64,000 bases of DNA from Liolophura sinensis (lineage: Eukaryota > Mollusca > Polyplacophora > Chitonida > Chitonidae): NCBI RefSeq assembly GCF_032854445.1, contig NC_088301.1:59348512-59412511 (forward strand). The letters run 5' to 3'. Positions 54,401-59,110 of this stretch are shown in pieces; position 1 is the stretch's first letter; each line of letters starts with the position of its first letter. The translations under genes were made by a program, and so were the position numbers. The notes beneath the pieces are model-generated. The model did not search any database. It saw only the letters and a list, made by a program, of their open reading frames with translations, and had not been told where the DNA came from.

Positions 54401-56962
54401 GTTGGCTTGGCTTTCAGTGTAATGAAGCAGCCCTTCTGATGTGATATCAGGATTTGTCAGATCTCAACAAGTGATAGATACTTCCCCTCCAACAATGTTT
54501 CATGTCTTTTTTGTTGAGCTACAACCCACAATACTACATCACACTTTGTGTATTATTTTTATATTAAGACAAAAACGGCATGACCACAGTTCTGACAGGA
54601 TACATCCATCTAATAATATTTGTTTCTCCCATAAAAATATTACATTCTCTTGGTTTAGAGGTCCATACATCAAGATAAGTTTATCTTGATGATGAACATC
54701 AATTAACAGCTGGGTTATAATTTATCTGTATTTCCATGATGATATTTGGCACGTACAAGTTACCTTCAAATACAATTGCAGTCATTTGGTAATGAGGCCT
54801 AACAAGTTACCAAGACTTGATACTGGTGACAAAGTGTTAACTGTTGTGTGTTGGTCAAGAGGCCTAACAAGTTACCAACACTAGATACTGGTGACAAGGA
54901 GCTAACTGTTGTGTGTTGGTCAAGAAGCCTCACCAGCTACCAACACTACATACTAGTAACAAGGAGCTAACTGTTGTGTGTCGGTCATGAGGCCTAGCCA
55001 GCTACCAACACTACATACTGGTGACAAGGAGCTAACTGTCGTGTGTTGGTCATGAGGCCTAACAAGCTACCAACACTACATACTAGTGACAAGGAGCTAA
55101 CTGTTGTGTGTCGGTCATGAGGCCTAACAAGCTACCAACACCACATACTGGTGACAAGGAGCTAACTGTTGTGTGTTGGTCAAGAAGCCTCACCAGCTGC
55201 CAACACCAGATACTGGTGACAAGGAGCTAACTGTTGTGTGTTGGTCAAGAGGCCTAACAAGCTACCAACACTACATACTAGTCACAAGGAGCTACCTGTT
55301 GTGTGTTGGTCAGGAGGCCTAACCAGCTACCAACACTACATACTGGTGACAATGAGCTAACTGTTGTGTGTTGGTCATAAGGCCTAACCAGCTACCAACA
55401 CCAGATACTGGTGACAAGGAGCTAACTGTTGTGTGTCGGTCAAGAGGCCTAACCAGCTACCAACACTAGATACTGATGACAAGGAGCTAACTGTAATTTG
55501 ACAGTAATTTGATTTTATTTATTTAAATCACATTGTAAATTGTAGGAGACATGTTACCATCATGTTGGAGCCTCGAATCCACAAATCAGCTGAACTAAAA
55601 TGGTTTTAACTAATTTAGCAAAAGAAATAGTATATTAAAAACCTTTTTTGGGATTTTGGTATTACATAAATCATTTTCTGGTTCACTGCTAGACCAAATT
55701 TTGGCTAAAGCTACGAAAGATGTGGTTCAGAATATCCAGGACTCCAGAACAGTGTATTCCCGTAACATTACAACTGTGGTATAAATCATGACAGGGACTT
55801 TGTCACCAGTTTCCCCTTCTTCCCCTTGTGTGAAATTTGTAATTAAAATAAACCAAATATTAATTGGAGTCCATGCAGAGAACAAAATTAGTACACGAAC
55901 CAAAAAACCTCTAGAAGAATGTCCTAATTTTCTCATGATTAAGTCATTTTATGGTTTTCAGGATTCTCATTTTGCCAGGAAAATCTGCTGAGGAGAAATA
56001 TGTACCATGTGCCTCAGAGAAAAGCCGAGAGCCTTTGCTTCAGAAATAATATCTCAAATTACATTTAGGCCTTCTTTCTATCTGAAATTGATTGTAACAT
56101 TATAACATAATGACCAAATATTTTGCGTTTTTAAAAAATTCCATTGACAGGCCGTAATGCTATTGCAGTCTTCATTGTTCGTTTCAGATTGATATCTGCA
56201 GAAACACCTTACCAGGCTCCAAGTCAACCCAGTATTTCACAGAATTAACATATCCAGAAACATGTATGATATTCCAATGTTGTCACTGACAAAAGATGAC
56301 CAAAAAAAAAAACAAAAAAACCTGATGTGCAAACCTGTGGCTATATTTCTCCAAGGGTTTTAGTTTACCGTGTACGGAAGCTGGGAGCAAAGATAAACTA
56401 TATGAATGTGGGGAAAAACTGAATTGTTGTGACGTCAGCTGAATTCTTCAAGAGCATAAGGTAACATCCAGAGGATTGTATTCCACATATCACAAACGAT
56501 TGCGAGAATTTTGAAGTTGTAATTAAATTTATTTATCAGTTAATGATCTTCAGGATCATTCATATTGAATCTTCATTAACAAAGCTGCATGCATAACAGG
56601 ATGTATCCCTCCGGGTAGGCAAGATCAAATTCAAAGTTTTCAATGAAACAGACACATTTTCCCGCAAAAAATACTTACTTGTTGCATGAAGCATTTCCGC
56701 AAGGACAATTATTACATGTACAGTTAAGAAGAGAAATAGAACAGATGAAAGAGGGGCATATTAGTGACTTCATTGATTTGTAACATGTCAAAGACCTACC
56801 AAGAGTCCGATGGCAGTGAGGCTTATATTCAATTCCTGTGTCTGCGAGCCAAATTTTGAAGCCACATCAACGCAGACTTGCAAGTAAACACATGGTATAA
56901 TTGGTAAGAAATCCTGTACGACCAACTGGAGGCTCTGAAATGCCAAACGAATGAGGCTTTCT
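211..56962 (-). CDS. MON2: MON2 homologue, C-terminal part; 11 exons, partial at both ends
   Basis: Join on the minus strand: 56962-56800, 45863-45609, 44425-44227, 35170-34551, 28531-28388, 23956-23828, 2323-2206, 1768-1702, 1275-1215, 826-700, 418-211. Every junction has GT/AG ends and matching phase. The product, about 690 residues here, aligns collinearly with the C-terminal two-fifths of animal MON2 (about 1,700 residues in human) as I remember it; landmarks are [62 protein letters not shown] and [18 protein letters not shown]2 is a peripheral membrane scaffold related to the BIG/GBF Arf-GEFs but without a Sec7 domain. It works at the trans-Golgi and endosomes with DOPEY proteins and a P4-ATPase in retrograde sorting. 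The N-terminal DCB/HUS part and the last coding exon lie outside the window. Introns run from 281 bp to 21.5 kb. The identity is firm; the 34551-35170 exon is frame-broken. Confidence 0.95.
700..826 (-). CDS. MON2: MON2 exon ([14 protein letters not shown]...SDTFI)
   Basis: 127 nt, phase 0 in and one base out. The acceptor is gttgaatag|GTT and the donor ATAG|GTATAC. It encodes [20 protein letters not shown] and [18 protein letters not shown], matching VVQLISNEILPYANFIPKEF and MLNKGSIHS of human MON2. The acceptor and the first dozen exon bases are the first unit of the 63-bp tandem array at 815-1085. Confidence 0.95.
815..1085. repeat. 63-bp tandem repeat that includes a MON2 splice acceptor, about 4 copies
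   Basis: The word cctattcaac recurs at 826, 889, 952 and 1014, with a degenerate copy near 1077. The first copy spans the acceptor of exon 700-826. Each later copy keeps, on the minus strand, the tract tttgttgaatag|G and a diverged version of the first exon bases. Confidence 0.9.
1215..1275 (-). CDS. MON2: MON2 short exon ([20 protein letters not shown])
   Basis: 61 nt, one base in and phase 0 out. The acceptor is ctttcag|T and the donor AAG|GTAATT. Twenty codons give [20 protein letters not shown], matching the PDNLSIQEFQRNENID segment of human MON2. Placed by homology and phase. Confidence 0.93.
1276..1701. other. MON2 intron, nothing recognised
   Basis: Very AT-rich 426-bp intron with short A/T runs. 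No repeat or conserved element seen. Confidence 0.7.
1702..1768 (-). CDS. MON2: MON2 short exon ([20 protein letters not shown])
   Basis: 67 nt, entered with two bases and left with two bases of split codons. The acceptor is ttgacag|AA and the donor ACA|GTGAGA. Twenty-one full codons give [21 protein letters not shown], corresponding to the MWPELANTFEDFLFTKS segment of human MON2. Too short to be found by an ORF length cutoff; placed by homology and phase. Confidence 0.93.
1858..2028 (-). mobile_element. Partial SINE copy in a MON2 intron
   Basis: Same family as 21779-22044, same orientation. Tail side ttatttatttgatt, then actcaagaatacttc, gaccatctgctgg, cagaccttcccatgt and ggagaggaag; the tRNA head is degenerate. 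It occupies most of the 437-bp intron between exons 1702-1768 and 2206-2323. A 152-codon plus-strand frame (1869-2327) is just this element read through. Confidence 0.8.
2206..2323 (-). CDS. MON2: MON2 exon (TFHHPLSLK...GLPVARKH)
   Basis: 118 nt, phase 0 in and one base out. The acceptor is gtttcag|ACA and the donor CATG|GTACGT. It encodes [20 protein letters not shown], then [18 protein letters not shown]. The PLSLKY and IGLPVAR(K/Q)H motifs are conserved in MON2. A 31-bp tandem array starts about 20 bases upstream of the acceptor. Confidence 0.95.
2345..2878. repeat. 31-bp tandem repeat, about 17 copies
   Basis: The unit is built on aggtacatggaaggaaacag plus aatcacacac. In the second half, units alternate with a variant (aggtatatgaaagtaaacag), giving a dimer of about 61 bp. 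It begins some 20 bases upstream of the MON2 exon at 2206-2323. Frames across it are open by chance only. Confidence 0.9.
2879..7347. other. Intronic and bZIP upstream region
   Basis: Apart from the 34-bp array at 4512-4682, no gene, RNA or mobile element was recognised. About 6460-7080 looks less AT-rich than its surroundings and could hold promoter elements of the nested gene, if its first exon is at 7348. Short open frames here (for example 6557-6850 minus) show no recognised domain. Confidence 0.5.
4512..4682. repeat. 34-bp tandem repeat, about 5 copies
   Basis: ccatgg recurs at 4515 and 4549 and so on every 34 bases, with gaagtgtagagaaaaact between. It lies in the 21.5-kb MON2 intron. 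Confidence 0.88.
7348..7368 (+). CDS. Possible first coding exon of the nested bZIP gene
   Basis: An ATG with A at -3 opens seven codons (MWNESEE) that run into a GAG|GTAATG donor in phase 0. That is the phase needed by the acceptor at 14778. Joined, the product would have 302 residues. The region just upstream (about 7100-7347) would be the 5' UTR and promoter. A TATA-like tgtatatac lies near 7120, but the start site cannot be read from sequence. This is inference: many short ATG-to-GT stretches exist in 12 kb of intron, and I know no homologous N terminus to compare. Confidence 0.35.
7595..7604 (+). promoter_or_regulatory. Perfect PAR/NFIL3-type bZIP binding site
   Basis: ATTATGTAAC fits the RTTAYGTAAY consensus bound by this class of bZIP. 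It lies about 230 bases downstream of the proposed first exon. Other perfect matches are at 11724-11733 (inside a repeat) and 18283-18292 (beyond the polyadenylation site). Chance matches are expected at about this level in AT-rich DNA, so function is only suggested. Confidence 0.25.
9236..9305. repeat. 20-bp tandem repeat, 3 copies
   Basis: Three copies of ctgttttaygggacacatgg or close variants. Short and imperfect. Confidence 0.8.
9894..9965. mobile_element. Second dispersed repeat family, diverged fragment
   Basis: gaatgaatgactgattggga, then cagtatttcagccatattgt and ggagtctggtct. The most diverged of three copies. Confidence 0.5.
11595..13450 (+). mobile_element. Diverged dispersed element in partial tandem copies
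   Basis: Three related segments share landmarks. Segment A (about 11595-12440) looks complete. It starts with attattatcattattt and contains cttcttctcaagaacca near 11785, gagctacaatcaatagtttt near 12165 and aaccccggctgaaa near 12402. Segment B (about 12712-13015) repeats only the second half, ending gaccccagccgaaaatgc then ctagttattatta. Segment C (about 13010-13450) repeats only the first half, with cttcttctcaagaacca near 13210 and gagctacgatcaatagtttt near 13370. No coding capacity or terminal inverted repeats were recognised. Most likely a non-autonomous element, class unknown. Confidence 0.6.
14779..15666 (+). CDS. bZIP transcription factor of the CES-2/giant/NFIL3/PAR type, main coding exon
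   Basis: The exon encodes 295 residues plus TGA and is nested antisense in a MON2 intron. Residues below count from the first exon codon. A low-complexity N-terminal part is rich in Ser, His and Pro (a MHHHSSSS stretch near 43, [10 protein letters not shown] near 123, Ser-rich 183-200). The bZIP lies at the very C terminus: [19 protein letters not shown] at 236-254, with the NNxxAxxSR signature at 242-250, then leucines at 267, 274, 281 and 288 in exact heptads, and the end LRCMLYNP. This layout and the basic region match the CES-2, giant and NFIL3/PAR branch, nuclear dimers that bind RTTAYGTAAY-like sites. No proline/acidic PAR segment was recognised. The exon start is set by a pyrimidine tract and cacag at 14778. 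The frame is open back to 14614, but that part reads as hydrophobic intron sequence. An upstream exon must supply the start codon. Confidence 0.9.
   Translation, partial: VSHPQQVYHHPKEGSQGYPSTWYRIDTTDQGLADYSNDISSDMHHHSSSSRDPERPFKAYPRTPVTLPGSFYGSQPAFPSPMAMSSVTGGDRDYPQVTSTCSSAPAEASLSTMSGLGHPLSQHPHHHPHLHGSMQASSESRAHPSPDSQSQGSSSMMEITSSMSIKGSPESTDHLSGQRVGLNSKNSCSDSNSSSGPSSSHDCGSIAERAEANGFRVPPKKRPHNVPDMQKDECYWEKRKKNNESAKRSREARRVKEEQIAMRVVFLEQENLQLRTELSLLKNDIEKLRCMLYNP
15667..17842 (+). other. 3' UTR of the bZIP gene
   Basis: About 2.2 kb of AT-rich sequence after the TGA, with no long ORF and no repeat apart from the (TA)n tract near 15990-16025. It contains a Pumilio-type TGTAAATA at 17497-17504. 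The end is set by overlapping AATAAA signals at 17813-17822. An earlier AATAAA near 17000 could give a shorter form of about 1.35 kb. Confidence 0.65.
15988..16026. repeat. (TA)n microsatellite in the bZIP 3' UTR
   Basis: Alternating TA, interrupted once by ttta, about 38 bases. It could fold into a hairpin in the transcript. Confidence 0.9.
17813..17850 (+). terminator. Polyadenylation site of the bZIP gene
   Basis: Two overlapping AATAAA hexamers (17813-17818 and 17817-17822) are followed about 20 bases on by a GT-rich tract (gaatgtgtgtgttt, 17841-17854), the usual cleavage and polyadenylation layout. Confidence 0.65.
17851..20924. other. Intronic DNA, nothing firm
   Basis: No exon, RNA gene or mobile element was recognised. 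A 76-codon minus-strand frame at 18457-18687 (with [20 protein letters not shown]) is the least random-looking, but it has no identifiable family or splice signals. Confidence 0.5.
20925..21297. repeat. 28-bp minisatellite, about 13 copies
   Basis: The unit contains atggttttggtggggtcctc and cacagatg. Because 28 is not a multiple of 3, each minus-strand frame cycles through three readings of the unit ([24 protein letters not shown]), so several long frames are open at once (up to 162 codons, 20859-21347). There are no splice or start signals, so it is taken as non-coding. Confidence 0.92.
21765..22058 (-). mobile_element. Full-length tRNA-headed SINE with 14-bp target-site duplication
   Basis: The body (21779-22044, 266 bp) lies in reverse orientation between perfect copies of GGGTTACAGTTGAT (21765-21778 and 22045-22058). 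Read on the minus strand it opens with a tRNA-like head: TGACTCAGTTGG resembles box A and AGTTCAAGTCC resembles box B. A central domain follows (on the plus strand aagaatatttcatttat, then cagcattatgg and ggaaaccaggcagagcc), then an AT-rich tail. The family is widespread in molluscs to my knowledge; its formal name is not asserted. Confidence 0.9.
22059..23107. other. Intronic DNA between two SINE copies
   Basis: No feature recognised. 23287-23827, up to the MON2 donor, is likewise blank. Confidence 0.5.
23108..23286 (-). mobile_element. 5'-truncated SINE copy
   Basis: ttatttattttgattggtg, actt(g)agaatatttcactta, cagcattatggtgg, cccacgaccatctgcagg and cggcaggagaggaag match the central and tail domains of the SINE. 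The tRNA head is missing and no target duplication was found. Confidence 0.85.
23828..23956 (-). CDS. MON2: MON2 exon (VDWVTMNFV...LQSIIK)
   Basis: 129 nt, 43 codons, phase 0 at both ends. The acceptor is tttttataag|GTG and the donor AAG|GTAAGA. It encodes [20 protein letters not shown], then [10 protein letters not shown] and QVLQSIIK, closely matching the NYVPFAERSLEVVVDLY region of MON2. The 19-bp tandem array at 23985-24645 begins about 30 bases upstream of this acceptor, in the intron. The following intron runs 21.5 kb to 2324 and holds the nested bZIP gene. Confidence 0.95.
23985..24645. repeat. 19-bp tandem repeat, about 34 copies
   Basis: The unit is ttttacaaaagcacttcta with many variants (accct, agttt, agag). 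It lies on the intronic side of the acceptor of MON2 exon 23828-23956. On the minus strand each unit gives a weak acceptor-like cttttgtaaaatag. Confidence 0.92.
27338..27393 (+). mobile_element. Short SINE fragment
   Basis: ctggccgccatcgcatgagt and gaaatattcttgagtactg match the SINE tail domain on the plus strand; truncated on both sides. A similar fragment (gaaatattcttgaatata) lies at 52630-52685. Confidence 0.65.
27664..27684. repeat. (ATT)n microsatellite
   Basis: About seven ATT units. A second run lies at 30972-30990; TA runs occur at 11576-11592 and 47403-47420, and a GA run at 17571-17581. Confidence 0.85.
27943..28012. mobile_element. Second dispersed repeat family, fragment
   Basis: aatgattatggcttaacacc then cagcgatatttcagccatgt; about 85 percent similar by eye to 34058-34127. 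No target duplication visible. Confidence 0.6.
28388..28531 (-). CDS. MON2: MON2 exon ([10 protein letters not shown]...GVVKGPS)
   Basis: 144 nt, 48 codons, phase 0 at both ends. The acceptor is ttgcag|GCT and the donor TCG|GTGCGT. It encodes [16 protein letters not shown] followed by [12 protein letters not shown], matching the MYPxxFDQLLxFVEFxxKPP block of vertebrate MON2. The linker before the next exon (TMGVVKGPS) is about nine residues shorter than in the vertebrate protein, so a missed microexon in the 4.4-kb intron cannot be excluded. The frame stays open past the chosen donor to a stop at 28361, so the donor choice rests on consensus and phase. Confidence 0.92.
28831..28935 (+). mobile_element. 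SINE fragment
   Basis: gtcagcaacctgcagatggtt, a degenerate middle, then gtattcttgagca and aaaacaccaatcaaat match the tail half of the SINE on the plus strand. It lies in the MON2 intron just upstream of exon 28388-28531. Confidence 0.75.
30112..30296 (-). mobile_element. 5'-truncated SINE with 12-bp target-site duplication
   Basis: The element body 30124-30284 lacks the tRNA head and is flanked by TACTTTAGAGTA at 30112-30123 and 30285-30296. Truncation at the head end plus a duplication points to incomplete reverse transcription primed at the target. Confidence 0.88.
34058..34127. mobile_element. Second dispersed repeat family, fragment
   Basis: gaatgattatggcttaacac and cagcaatgtttcagccatat recur as close variants at 27943-28012 and, more diverged, at 9894-9965. 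This marks a second short interspersed family. Its full length and class cannot be seen from these pieces. Confidence 0.6.
34551..35170 (-). CDS. MON2: MON2 exon with two frame breaks
   Basis: 620 nt. The acceptor is tgttttgcag|GC and the donor AAG|GTAAGT. It has three parts. From 35170 to about 35046 it reads [18 protein letters not shown] and [14 protein letters not shown], then meets TAA at 35039-35037 next to a 16-bp direct duplication (35060-35045 and 35044-35029). From about 35043 to 34672 a second frame gives the conserved [15 protein letters not shown] and [20 protein letters not shown]. After a run of five G on the minus strand (34667-34671) the protein continues in a third stretch, [20 protein letters not shown] to LQAMDTVIK, which is in the frame of the first part. 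Total length stays in phase because the two shifts compensate, but the stop would end translation. Assembly error, an allele, or an unrecognised intron of 47-50 nt at the left break are all possible. Confidence 0.9.
35171..37302. other. MON2 intron left of the satellite
   Basis: Contains the poly(A) tract at 36281 and a 132-codon minus-strand frame at 36703-37101 discussed in the findings. Nothing else recognised. Confidence 0.5.
36281..36309. repeat. Poly(A) tract
   Basis: About 28 consecutive A. A similar tract of 18 A lies at 24724-24741. These may be old retroposon tails, but no element was recognised next to either. Confidence 0.85.
37303..42650. repeat. 79-bp satellite array, about 67 copies, with higher-order structure
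   Basis: Monomers run from ggcttctcccacttatgctg through aatgtcatgtcccacccacc to actgacatctggccgaccaa. Variants at the tail (aatgctaatgg, agcgccaatgg, aatactaatgg) and in the middle (cactcacac, cactcaaag, cattaacag) mark subtypes. Blocks recur at multiples of the unit: the segment at 40066 repeats at 41646 (1,580 bp, 20 units), and the marker gccaatcaaggctaagcag at 39061 repeats at 39536 (475 bp, 6 units). The left 1.2 kb uses a different subtype set. 79 is not a multiple of 3, so no frame is maintained. The array fills most of the 9-kb MON2 intron 35171-44226. Confidence 0.95.
42651..44226. other. MON2 intron right of the satellite
   Basis: No feature recognised. In the next intron (44426-45254) there is only a short duplication of gtgcacta-tggtaatt near 44704-44745. 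Confidence 0.5.
44227..44425 (-). CDS. MON2: MON2 exon (VLFPLLERV...KILQPIG)
   Basis: 199 nt, phase 0 in and one base out. The acceptor is attag|GTG and the donor ATAG|GTGAGA. It encodes [15 protein letters not shown], a variable linker, then [18 protein letters not shown] and [21 protein letters not shown]. The [14 protein letters not shown] motif is the clearest diagnostic of MON2 in the window. The split glycine codon is completed by the GC that opens the exon at 35170. Confidence 0.95.
45255..45429 (+). mobile_element. Internally deleted SINE copy with head and tail
   Basis: Plus orientation. The head reads ggccaactggttagtg and agagttcaagtccaactg; most of the central domain is missing; the end reads gtgaaatattcttaaata and then aatcaaataaataaataaat. 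It lies in the intron between MON2 exons 44227-44425 and 45609-45863. Confidence 0.8.
45609..45863 (-). CDS. MON2: MON2 exon (WNISDFFYQ...KDVLWK)
   Basis: 255 nt, 85 codons, phase 0 at both ends. The acceptor is a strong pyrimidine tract ending in ccacag; the donor is AAG|GTTTGT, weaker than usual. It begins WNISDFFYQ, continuing directly from the LTAIGLL end of the upstream exon, passes through a charged linker and reaches the conserved block [20 protein letters not shown], which is among the best conserved stretches of MON2. A 62-bp tandem array begins about 30 bases upstream of the acceptor. Confidence 0.95.
45895..46578. repeat. 62-bp tandem repeat, 11 copies
   Basis: The unit contains acagtagataatgaaatgta, gagaatggagtgtttaataa and ctacaacgaaaaacaaag. 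Copies differ by few bases. On the minus strand every unit carries ctttgtttttcgttgtag, which resembles a 3' splice site. The array starts about 30 bases upstream of the acceptor of MON2 exon 45609-45863. Confidence 0.94.
46579..54789. other. Long MON2 intron interior
   Basis: More than 8 kb of AT-rich DNA with a TA microsatellite at 47403 and a SINE-tail fragment near 52630. No exon, RNA gene or coding frame of note on either strand. 55498-56799 is likewise blank up to the donor side of exon 56800-56962. Confidence 0.5.
54790..55497. repeat. 65-bp tandem repeat, about 11 copies
   Basis: Units contain aggcctaacaagctaccaac, actacatactggtgacaagg and agctaactgttgtgtgttgg. It lies in the intron between MON2 exons 45609-45863 and 56800-56962. 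Confidence 0.93.
56800..56962 (-). CDS. MON2: MON2 exon (ESLIRLAF...SLTAIGLL)
   Basis: 163 nt, entered with one base of a split codon and left in phase 0. The acceptor follows a tgtttcag tract and the donor is TTG|GTAGGT. It encodes about 54 residues beginning [15 protein letters not shown] and ending [12 protein letters not shown], which match the HEAT-like helical region of animal MON2 just before its WNISD motif. This is the most 5' exon of the gene visible in the window. The next upstream exon, expected to end with the two bases of a split glycine codon, was not found between 56963 and 64000. Confidence 0.93.
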
Positions 56963-57419
56963 CTGAAACAGACAAAAAAGGAAAGAATTTCTTATAAAAC
57001 ACACAATAAGGACAAGACGCAATTTGTTTATGAACACTTGTTCAGCACAATGAATTCAGAAGAATTAAAAGATAAAAGAGTTTGTAATAAACCTGTTCAA
57101 TAATACAGATTAGTGGTATCTGGTGACAATTTCTTATGACATTTATCAGAACTCAAATGTTATGGTAATTTTTGAAATGTAAGAACCAGAAATGTTGTTG
57201 GTTGCCCTCAATTTACCTCAGAAACTCCACCAAAAGATATGAATTATTGTGATTAAAAACAGTCAGCACTGAGACACTTAACTGGATTATTCAATTGGGT
57301 TAACAGGATTATGCAGCTACGGGTTCGTCTTTGTCCATGGCCAGGCTACACAGCCACAAGTTAATCAATACACTGTCCCATTTTTATACCCATAGTGCAA
57401 AACACTTTCCCCTCTCAGA

Positions 57420-59110
57420 ATTCCAACATCAAATACCATCAATATACATGTGTACACTTTGTGGCGCCACTTACACCTCTCAGAGTCCCCAGCAACAAAT
57501 ATCACCAATATACATGTGTACACCTTGTGGCAGCACATACCCCTCTCTGAGCCCCCAGCATCAAATATCACCAATATACATGTGTATACTTTGTGGCAGC
57601 ACATACCCCTCTCTGAGCCCCCAGCATCAAATATCACCAATATACATGTATATACTTTGTGGCAGCACCTACCCCTCTCTGAGCCCCCAGCATCAAATAT
57701 CACCAATATACATGTGTATACCTTGTAGCAGCACATACCCCTCTCTGAGCCCCCAGCATCAAATATCACCAATTTACATGTGTACACCTTGTAGCACCAC
57801 TTGCCCCTCTGAGAGCCCCCAGCATCAAATATCACCAATATACATGTGTACACTTTGTAGCACCACTTGCCCCTCTCAGAACCCCCAGGATCAAATATCA
57901 CCAATATACATGTGTACGCTTTGTAGCACCACTTGCCCCTCTCACAACCCCCAGCATCAAATATCACCAACATGCATGTGTACACTCTGTGACAGCACTC
58001 ACACCTCTCAGAATTCCAGCATCAAATATCACCAATATACATGTGTACACTTCGTGGAACCATTTACACCTCTCAGAGTCCCCAGCATCAAATATCACCA
58101 ATATACATGTGTACACTTTGTAGCACCACTTGCCCCTCTCAGGATCCCAGCAACAAATATCACCAATATATAATGTGTACACTTTGTGGCTGCACCTACC
58201 CCTCTCTGAGCTCCCACCATCAAATATCACCAATATACATGTGTACACCTTGTGGCAGCACCTACCCCTCCCTGAGCCCCCAGCATCAAATATCACCAAT
58301 ATACATGTGTACACCTTGTGGCAGCACCTACCCCTCTCAGAGCCCCCAGCATCAAATATCACCAATATATATATGTACACTTTGTGGCACCACTTGCCCC
58401 TCTCAGAACCCCCAGCATCAAATATCACCAATATACATGTGTACACTTTGTGACCGCACTCACCCCTCTCAGAATCCCAGCAACAAATATCACCAATATA
58501 CATGCGTAAACTCTGTGACTGCACTCACCCCTCTCTGAACCCCTAGCATCAAATATCACCAATATACATGTGTATACCTTGTGGCACCACTTACACCTCT
58601 CAGACCCCAGCAACAAATATCACCCATATACATGTGTACAGTTTGTGACAGCATTTACCCCTCTCAGAATCCCAGCATCAAATATCACAAATATACCTGC
58701 GAAAACTTTGTAGCAACACTTACACCTCTCAGAACACCGGCAACAAATATCACCAATATACATGTCTACACTTTGTAGCACCACTTACACTTCTCAGAAC
58801 CCTCAGCATCAAATATCACCAATATACATGTGTACACCTTGTGGCAGCACCTACCCCTCTCAGAACCTCCAGCATCAAATATCACCAATATACATGTGTA
58901 TACCTTGTGGCACCACTTACACCTCTCAGAACCCTAGCAACAAATATCACCAATATACATGTGTACAGTTTGTGACAGCATTTGCCCCTCTCAGATTCCC
59001 AGCATCAAATATCACAAATATACCTGCGAAAACTTTGTAGCAGCACTTTTCCCTCTTAGAACCCCAGCATCAAATATCACTAATGTATACAAGTGTACAC
59101 TTTGTAGCAG
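57420..59110. repeat. 66-bp tandem repeat, about 25 copies, open in several frames
   Basis: The unit contains cagcatcaaatatcaccaat, atacatgtgtacactttgtg and gcagcacctacccctctctg. As 66 is 22 codons, frames persist. Plus-strand frames at 57331-58173, 58041-58538 and 58762-59040 give a 22-residue period containing ISPIYMCTxCxSTxPS. Minus-strand frames at 57365-57985 and 57964-58524 give KVYTCILVIFDAGGSERGxC. Base changes break each frame at several points. It lies upstream of MON2 exon 56800-56962 and is read as an intronic minisatellite. Confidence 0.93.
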
